Source: Meghimatium bilineatum (lineage: Eukaryota; Mollusca; Gastropoda; Stylommatophora; Philomycidae). Taken from it: 64,000 nucleotides of DNA. This document shows positions 26,701 to 35,700 of the stretch, piece by piece. The notes beneath the pieces are model-generated. The model saw only the letters and a program-made list of their open reading frames with translations, searched no databases and had not been told where the DNA came from. Positions within the stretch are counted from its first letter, which is position 1. Each line of letters starts with the position of its first letter. A program made the translations under genes and the position numbers. The stretch is from positions 10,067,915 through 10,131,914 of the forward strand of contig CM067315.1 in assembly GCA_034231615.1 (NCBI GenBank), given 5' to 3'.

Positions 26701-29700
26701 CATAAAGTTTTGGAAAAGATTTTTTGATGTCACTCGATTTCTTTCAAGTAAAGCTGAAACTATCTGTCTATATTACACCGTACTTCAACACAAATACAAG
26801 TCTAAATGACGTATGTCTAACATAAATTGCACCATGTGACATTAACACTCATATGGTTATAACTTTGTTAAGTAGGGGACTAACAAATGTTGTATGGACT
26901 TAATCATGGCTGCAAATAACGGGGACAGATTTGGTGTATCCAAATGACCATGGCGTGCTGAAGGCTAAAGGGGAGTTGGAGTTAGGTTTTTACAACGATA
27001 ATGCTTTTTATATTTAAAGGTTTAACTGCCTTTTAGGCTTTAGATACCTAACACCTCTAGAAATGGTCACAGTCAATGTTCACAGGGAGACTGCTCCAAA
27101 AGAACCCATATTTTCCTTGAGTAATTGAACAAACTGGAAATTACCCGATTGAATATCTCTTACATTCCAGGTGATGAAAAAATTGAAAAAAATTATAGTC
27201 CGGTGCAACTGTGACCTTACAGCCATCTTCCAAGCAGGTAAATCTCTCATCATGTTTCTATCACCTTCTTTAATTTCTACCATCATTTAATTTCTACTGT
27301 ATTGTTCTTCTATTTTCATTTTATCACTTTTATTTATCAAACATTATTCCCCCATTCTCTTCTGCTTTTCTAGAAGACTAGAAAATATTTAACTAGAAAA
27401 TAATTGCTGTGAGAATAATTTTACATGCAGATTTTGTGTTTCTATCTCCAAGAATTACCAACAATAGAGCTCTAGTAACCTTTCTGTGCGATGGTGTATG
27501 TAGCTCCATAGCGTTATTTCATAACACCCACAAAGGCTTCAACTCTCAACTTTAAGAAAAAGCCTCCTACTTAGAGGAGGTAAAAATATACTATTATAGT
27601 TGTAGTGGGGCATCCACAAGAGTAAAACCTCACACTATATGTTTGTCATCTGCTATTAGAGAAAAACCTCACACTATATGTTTGTCATCTACTAGATCAA
27701 TTGGTGTGGTCATTCTTCTTCTACATTTGTTCTCAAACTCCTGCAGATTAGCAGGATGTAGTCTTGAGGATAGAATATATGGTCACTTTGACCCTATATG
27801 AGATGGGATAGGCAGCTCCACCCCATAACCTCCTTAGTTGCCTCTTATGACATGCATGGAAGATAAACAGTTTTGGATACTGTCCTTTTAGATGCCAATA
27901 CATAGTCAGGTTATTTCCCTTGTTTGTCTATGTCAATTTCATAGTTTCAAGTCATAATTCTTCGCGGACCACATAGTATGTACATTCATAGTTTCAAGTC
28001 ATAATTCTTCGCGGACCACATAGTATGTACATTCACGTGTAAAACAGGTAATGAAGTCCTACTGAATGATGACTAAAATACTACACACTATCACTAACGG
28101 ATGTAAATATGGTACATATAACAAGACAAAACACAGAATATAATCAACAGATGACAATACACAGGACAAAGTCGACGTTTCGAACCAATAGACCTTTTTC
28201 AAGATACGGACATAACATACAAACATAAAAAAACCACAAGTAAAAATGAATGCGTATCCGAGTATGTACATTCATAGTTTCAAGTCATAATTCTTCGCAG
28301 ACCCCATAGTATGTACATTCATAGTTTCAAGTCATAATTCTTCGCGGATCCCATAGTATGTACATTCATAGTTTAAAATCTTAATTCCCATGTGGATCTT
28401 TTCAAATTACTCACTTTGTAGAAAAAAAGACATCACAAGCCTGATTCAAACTGGAGACATCATGAGCCTATGGCATACAGAATAAATAACCATTATACCA
28501 GGGAGATGCCTTTCCATTCAAGTATCCAGAAGTTGTGAGCATTGCAAGGGAAGTTCAGTCATTCTGAGAGTATTCAGAAGTTGTGAGCATTGCAAGGGAA
28601 GTTCAGTCATTCTGAGAGTATTCAGAAGTTGTGAGCATTGCAGGGGAAGTTCAGTCATTCTGAGAGTATTCAGAAGTTGTGAGCATTGCAAGGGAAGTTC
28701 AGTCATTCTGAGAGTATTCAGAAGTTGTGATCATTGCAAGAGTTCAGTCATTCTGAGAGTATTCAGAAGTTGTGAGCATTGCAAGGGAAGTTCAGTCATT
28801 CTGAGAGTATTCAGAAGTTGTGAGCATTGCAGGGGAAGTTCAGTCATTCTGAGAGTATTCAGAAGTTGTGAGCATTGCAAGGGAAGTTCAGTCATTCTGA
28901 GAGTATTCAGAAGTTGTGATCATTGCAAGAGTTCAGTCATTCTGAGAGTATTCAGAAGTTGTGAGCATTGCAAGGGAAGTTCAGTCATTCTGAGAGTATT
29001 CAGAAGTTGTGAGCATTGCAAGGGAAGTTCAGTCATTCTGAGAGTATTCAGAAGTTGTGAGCATTGCAAGGGAAGTTCAGTCATTCTGAGAGTATTCAGA
29101 AGTTGTGATCATTGCAAGAGTTCAGTCATTCTGAGAGTATTCAGAAGTTGTGAGCATTGCAAGGGAAGTTCAGTCATTCTGAGAGTATTCAGAAGTTGTG
29201 AGCATTGCAGGGGAAGTTCAGTCATTCTGAGAGTATTCAGAAGTTGTGAGCATTGCAAGGGAAGTTCAGTCATTCTGAGAGTATTCAGAAGTTGTGATCA
29301 TTGCAAGAGTTCAGTCATTCTGAGAGTATTCAGAAGTTGTGAGCATTGCAGGGGAAGTTCAGTCATTCTGAGAGTATTCAGAAGTTGTGATCATTGCAAG
29401 AGTTCAGTCATTCTGAGAGTATTCAGAAGTTGTGAGCATTGCAGGGGAAGTTCAGTCATTCTGAGAGTATTCAGAAGTTGTGAGCATTGCAAGGGAAGTT
29501 CAGTCATTCTGAGAGTATTCAGAAGTTGTGAGCATTGCAAGGGAAGTTCAGTTATTCTAAGATTTACTTTCTTAGTAGTTTCTTATATTGCTCCACTTAT
29601 TATGTCATCTGTTTTCTCGTTCAAATGTTAAAATTGGATTGTATTTGATTATTTAATTTCATTTATTGTAATTTATTTTTTGTTAACAGCTGTACTGAGT

Positions 29701-32700
29701 ATGGCTCTTCCAGAGCATGCAACTGTTAAAGCAGCGTGTAGTTTTGTGGTAAGTCCTGGCACCTCTATTGTTCAATTGTTTTCTGCATCATTCAGTAACA
29801 TACACATTTTTTTCCCCACTGAAGCTCATCATAAAGGCAGGCCATAGTTGCTCAGTGGTTGAAGTACTGGCTTTCTTGGATCAAGGATGTAATTCCTAAC
29901 GGACTTGGAATTATTGCGACCACAACTGGCTTGACTCAACTTTTAGGAAATATGTATGAAAAAATAAAATCAAGGAAAGTAGAGTCATTTGGTATAATGC
30001 AGACCACATTCGCAGTATGCCATTGTTCACAGAAAAACATGGATCAGTGGGCTACGGAAACTATCACAACATACATGCCCTTCACCATCTGTTGACAAAG
30101 ATGGATATCCTATGAGGATATGGATATACTGGAGTGTACCAACATCAGTTCTGAAAATCACTAATATCATAGATCTAACACCATATTCCACATGTGATTT
30201 AATGATGTGGAAAGGGGCTTAACTTATCTCTACCTTCCTGGTAAATTAATTATAATAAAACCCATAGCCCGTCAAGGTCACAGCATAATTTCCACTGACT
30301 AACCTTATTTATGCTACTTAACCTGGCAATATATGGGCATAAGTTCCGCTGACTAACCTTATTCATGTTATTTAACCCTGGCAACACACATAAAAGCTGC
30401 AATATTTGTACTCTTTGGTCAAGTACATCTTCAAGGATGTCTATTGTATTTTCCGCAAATGCTGTTAAGCTAGGTCTTGTGGTGAGTTGAAGTTTTCTGT
30501 CTTTAGCCATCTTTGTTGCGCTTTCCATATTTAGACCATGTGTTTTAACAATCTCTCTGATTGAATCTTCCCATCTTGTTCTTGGTCTTCCTCTTGCTTT
30601 GTAACCTGGTTCTTCTGTTATATTGTGGTTGTGATGGTTTCATTCACATAGGGTGTCAGAACCAGTTTATCTGTTGTCTTTCTATATATTGTTTACATGA
30701 TATGGTCTTTAATATCTTTCTGTCTTCATTTCTCATTCGGTCTCTACTGATGACACTTATAGACTTTCTAAGGTATTTCATCTCACATGTAATTTTTATC
30801 TGGCACTGGTAACATAACATTGGGATAAAGATGGTGTTTATTTTATGTTATTTGGTCACCATGTTGATCGCTGGGGTTTTAACCTGTAGCAACCCGGAGA
30901 AACATGCAACTTTCTCTAGACCCAGCCAATTTATTATGTTTTCTGGAAGTTTTTTTGTTTGTTTTGGCATTACTGTTTTTATTATTGATTTCAAATTCAG
31001 AGATTAATAGAGATACGTGGATGCTGGATATAGTGATGTTGTTTGTGTGTGTGTCAGTGTTTCTTGCTACCGAGACCATATGTGTAGGGGGCGAGAGAGT
31101 GAGACTGACAACATTGCGCAACTCTCCTTCACTTCAATCCAATTTTCATCGCGCAAGTCATGGCTTTTCATCTACGTACTCACAGACCAATTTGGACAAT
31201 CACAAATATTTTGTTGTTTTTCTTCTTGCTCGTTACATTTATTGTTTTTCATGCAATGCTCGTCATCGCTTGCGAAGGAGGAACATCGTCATTAGTGTTA
31301 TGTGGACAACCAATATGGACAGTAATGACAATTATAAAAACATACACACATATAGGACTTAACCGGTATAGAGTTAATCCATGCCTGTATCAGCAAGTAA
31401 CAATTTACATCTATACATCTTGTCTGCTGATTATCAGCTAACCAATCATATATATATATATACCATAATATAATAACACAAATAACACATGTTGTTCGTC
31501 CATCACACGTGATGATGACCATTTGTTACATCCACTTTTGAAAATTCAATTTTAATTATGTCCTTGATTATGAGTTCGTAGATGGCTAATGAACCCTATT
31601 CGAGCTGTAAATGTCCTTGGACAGTTTGGACATGGAATAACGACTGTAGATGGATCTTGGTCTATCCGTGACTTTATAGCTGCTCTCCGCTGTTGAGCTG
31701 CTGCATTTCTCTTCTTTTCACAAGATGATGCGCTCTTTTTTATTTTAGAACGCCATGTAGATCTATTTTGTGCAAGTTCTCCCATGTATCGTGGTCTATT
31801 TCAAAGGCTTTCAGTGAGTTCTTTAACGAGTCCTTGTAGCGCTTCCTTTGGCCACCTTGAGATCGTATACCCTTCTCTAGCTCACCATAGAGAAGTATCT
31901 TTGGCAGACGATGGTCTGGCATACGCACCTAATGACCTGCCCAACGAATCTGTGTCTGCACCAGGATCATGTCAATGCTTGGGATACCAGCTCTATCAAG
32001 GACAGTGGTATCTGGAATCTTGTCTTGCCATCTGATGTTCATAACTTTTCTGAGACAATTTGTATGAAAATGATTGAGTTTTTTCACATGACGTCTATAC
32101 ACAGTCCATGTTTCACTAGAGTATAGCAGCACTGGAAGTACCACTGCTCTGTAAACTTTCAGCTTAGTCTGTAGATTAATGCCATTTCTACGCCAAACAT
32201 TTGCGTACAATCTGCCGAAAGTACTGCTTGCTTTGGCGATCCTTGTATACACTTCATCATCAACGTTGGCATTTTGTGATAACGTACTGCCTAGATATGT
32301 GAATCTATTCACAACTTTCAGTGCTACACCATTTACCTTTATGCAGGGCTCGAGATAGCTTTTGCCAAGTGCTGGTTGTAACATGACTTCTGTTTTCTCT
32401 ATGTTAATGGTAAGCCCAAAGTTGGTACAGGCTTTGGAGAAAATAACACATAATATAAGAGCAGAGGGTAGACCAAAAGAAACACTCAGAAGAACAATAC
32501 TTAGAGAAAGTAAAACAACCAATATTCATACTATTCAAGAACTGCACAGAATAGCTTTGAACAGACAGAATTGGAGAGATCTGACCTCTGCCCTATGCGC
32601 TAACTTCAGCGCAAAAGGAAAATGAATGAATGAATAATAACACACTGAAGAAATCTTTGTCAGAAATCAGCATCCATCAAGAATTAGCGAACAATGGCAT

Positions 32701-35700
32701 CACTGAAGTTAGGCCCATACAGTATGGCTTGCAAACATGTAGAGCTCAAATAAATTATGACAGAGTATTTATATTGCTGCGAACAATTCAGGTACAACTG
32801 CTCTAGCAAATAGATATAAAAGCATGATAGGAAATAATTATGTGAGATTGTTGTCCATGACTACAAATGGCTACCTCAGTGGTGACACTTGGCGACTTTG
32901 GGTGTCTATGGAAAGAATAAACAGGTCAACATCGGTTTTCTCAAGGTTTAAGCAGCTGTGACAGCTGGTATGTTAAAGCGATTGCCTTTTGGCACCTCAT
33001 CACAATTTCTCTATGAATTTTGCTGTCTTTTGTAAAAATGCTTCCTAGATATTTAAATTCTTATTTAAATAATTTAAATTCTAAGTCTGTTTTAGTTTTG
33101 TGCCTCTAACATACATATTTAGCTGTTTCTGTTTTTGCTGTCTTTAATTTCATATTGTATTGTTCGCATGCTGTTCTGTATTGAATGTAGGATATGATTT
33201 ATTAAATATCTTTGTGTTTAAGTATAGATAATTGGATTGGTTTTATTTCTCCAAACAGATTGAGTTCCTGAATGCAGGTGCAGAAAATGAAGTAATTAAG
33301 AACATTGTTATCAACCATGGTCATATCCTGGTAGATAGGATTCTGAGAGTGAGTTTATGTGTTGAAGTTACATATCCTGGTAGATAGGATTCTGAGAGTG
33401 AGTTTATGTGTTGAAGTTACATATCCTGGTAGATAGGATTCTGAGAGTGAGTTTATTTGTTGAAGTTACATATCCTGGTAGATAGGATTCTGAGAGTGAG
33501 TTTATTTATTGAAGTTACATATCCTGGTAGATAGGATTCTGAGAGTGAGTTTATGTGTTGAAGTTACATATCCTGGTAGATAGGATTCTGAGAGTGAGTT
33601 TATGTGTTGAAGTTACATATCCTGGTAGATAGGATTCTGAGAGTGAGTTTATTTGTTGAAGTTACATATCCTGGTAGATAGGATTCTGAGAGTGAGTTTA
33701 TTTATTGAAGTTACATATCCTGGTAGATAGGATTCTGAGAGTGAGTTTATGTGTTGAAGTTACATATCCTGGTAGATAGGATTCTGAGAGTGAGTTTATG
33801 TGTTGAAGTTACATATCCTGGTAGATAGGATTCTGAGAGTGAGTTTATGTGTTGAAGTTACATATCCTGGTAGATAGGATTCTGAGAGTGAGTTTATGTG
33901 TTGAAGTTACATATCCTGGTAGATAGGATTCTGAGAGTGAGTTTATGTGTTGAAGTTACATATCCTGGTAGATAGGATTCTGAGAGTGAGTTTATATGTT
34001 GAAGTTACATATCCTGGTAGATAGGATTCTGAGAGTGAGTTTATGTGTATAAGTTACATATCGTGGTAGATAAGATTCAGCGTTCATTCTCATACTCCTA
34101 CTGGATCTCTCCTGTAGCACAACAATGGCCCTACTAGATTCAGCAGGAAGTCCAGAGAATGGAAATGCGTTGTCGCCATTTTATTTGCACCAATTGTCCA
34201 ACACATTAGATTTCAACAGGGACTATAATATATTTTCTTTCTTTTTTATGATAAAGGTTGAATAGTTTTTAATAAATCGAATATTTAATTAGTTGAATCA
34301 ACGCTATTGTTTTTGGGTGTTGGTAGCTCAGTGGCTAGTGTGCTGGCATCCTAGGCCAAACCACACAAGTTTGCGATGCTTCACCGCTGCCATGAGATGT
34401 TCTTGTTGGATTTTAGGGGGGGAGGTGATGGTGATTTTGGGTGTTGATAGCTCAGTGGCTTGTGTGCTGTGTGTTGGTGACTCGGTGGTTAGTGTGCTGG
34501 CATCCTAGTTTGGGGTGTTGGTAGCTCATTGGCTAGTGTGTGGGCATCCTAGTTCGGTGACTCAAGGTTCAATTTCCATTTCAATTAGAAATATTTTAAA
34601 AATCATCATGGCTCTTATGTCAACCCGGCCTAAGGAAATGGGTACCAGTTCTCCTGGAAAAGTAATGGCATAGGGCATGATGTTGACCACTTCATCTCTA
34701 GGTATATGATAAATATGGGTCTGTTACAATGGAATCCCGTTATAACAACTTGGTCTGGACAACAAAATATGTTTAACAGAAATTCGATATATGCAGTACA
34801 AACAATATAGAATAAATATAATTTCGGATTTTCAAAAGTGTTGTTATATAAGGGGAAATATGTTATAAAAAATGCAATATACAGGGATTCCTCGGTACCA
34901 TATTCCCCAATATGCCTCAATGTGGAAAAGGAAACTTTACAATTGTGTTATTGTATGTGTGTGTGTGCATGCATGCGTACATAAATATATAAACATATAT
35001 AAATATATACATTATACTTGATTATTGTGAATGGCAGGCTGTTGGAGGTGAGTCACAGAGAGGTATCATAGAGTATATAGCTGATGTGGTTATGGCCTTG
35101 AACAAGCACTACATGTCCCAGCTTGCGGTGTGGCTGAAAATTATGGTAGACAACGATGGATACCCATCCCCCAGGGCATCCAAACAAGACAAGGAGAACT
35201 TTGTTAAAAATCTTCTAAGGTAATCATTTGATATTTTTCTGCTACTAATCTACAATCCTTCAGTGCTAAATACAGTGCATAGGGCAGAAACCAATGTTCT
35301 CCAGTTAGATCCATGTGATGCAACTGTGTGTAGTTCTTATGTGTTGTTGAGAACCAGTCAATACCCTCTTTGATGGTTGCAAAGAGTTTCTCTGCCCTCT
35401 TTCTTTTGACATCTGGAACATATTTTAATGCTTGTAATGGTAATCTGTTTTTATTCACTCTAAGTACATGTCCAATATTTAAGACCACCATTTTCTTCTT
35501 ATTGTTGTAGAAACATATTGCTGTTCGTATTCTCGTATTTGCTTGTTTTACTTTCATTCTTCCCAGTCAATATTTAAGATCTTCTAAGACATTTATTTAC
35601 AATTGAATTTTTTTCTCCAGTGCTTTTCTCTTTACTTTCCAGCCTTTACAATCATATGTTAATACAAATATTATATAAAGTTAAACAGTCGTAGTTTGGT

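Noticed and set aside
28523-29556. CRISPR-like regular array
   Set aside because: The units are contiguous with no unique spacers, in an intron of an animal gene. The same holds for the other arrays.
31017-31441. Overlapping 74-152 codon frames on both strands
   Set aside because: They lie in and beside dispersed repeat R4, which has a decayed homologue at 55332, and show no family resemblance.
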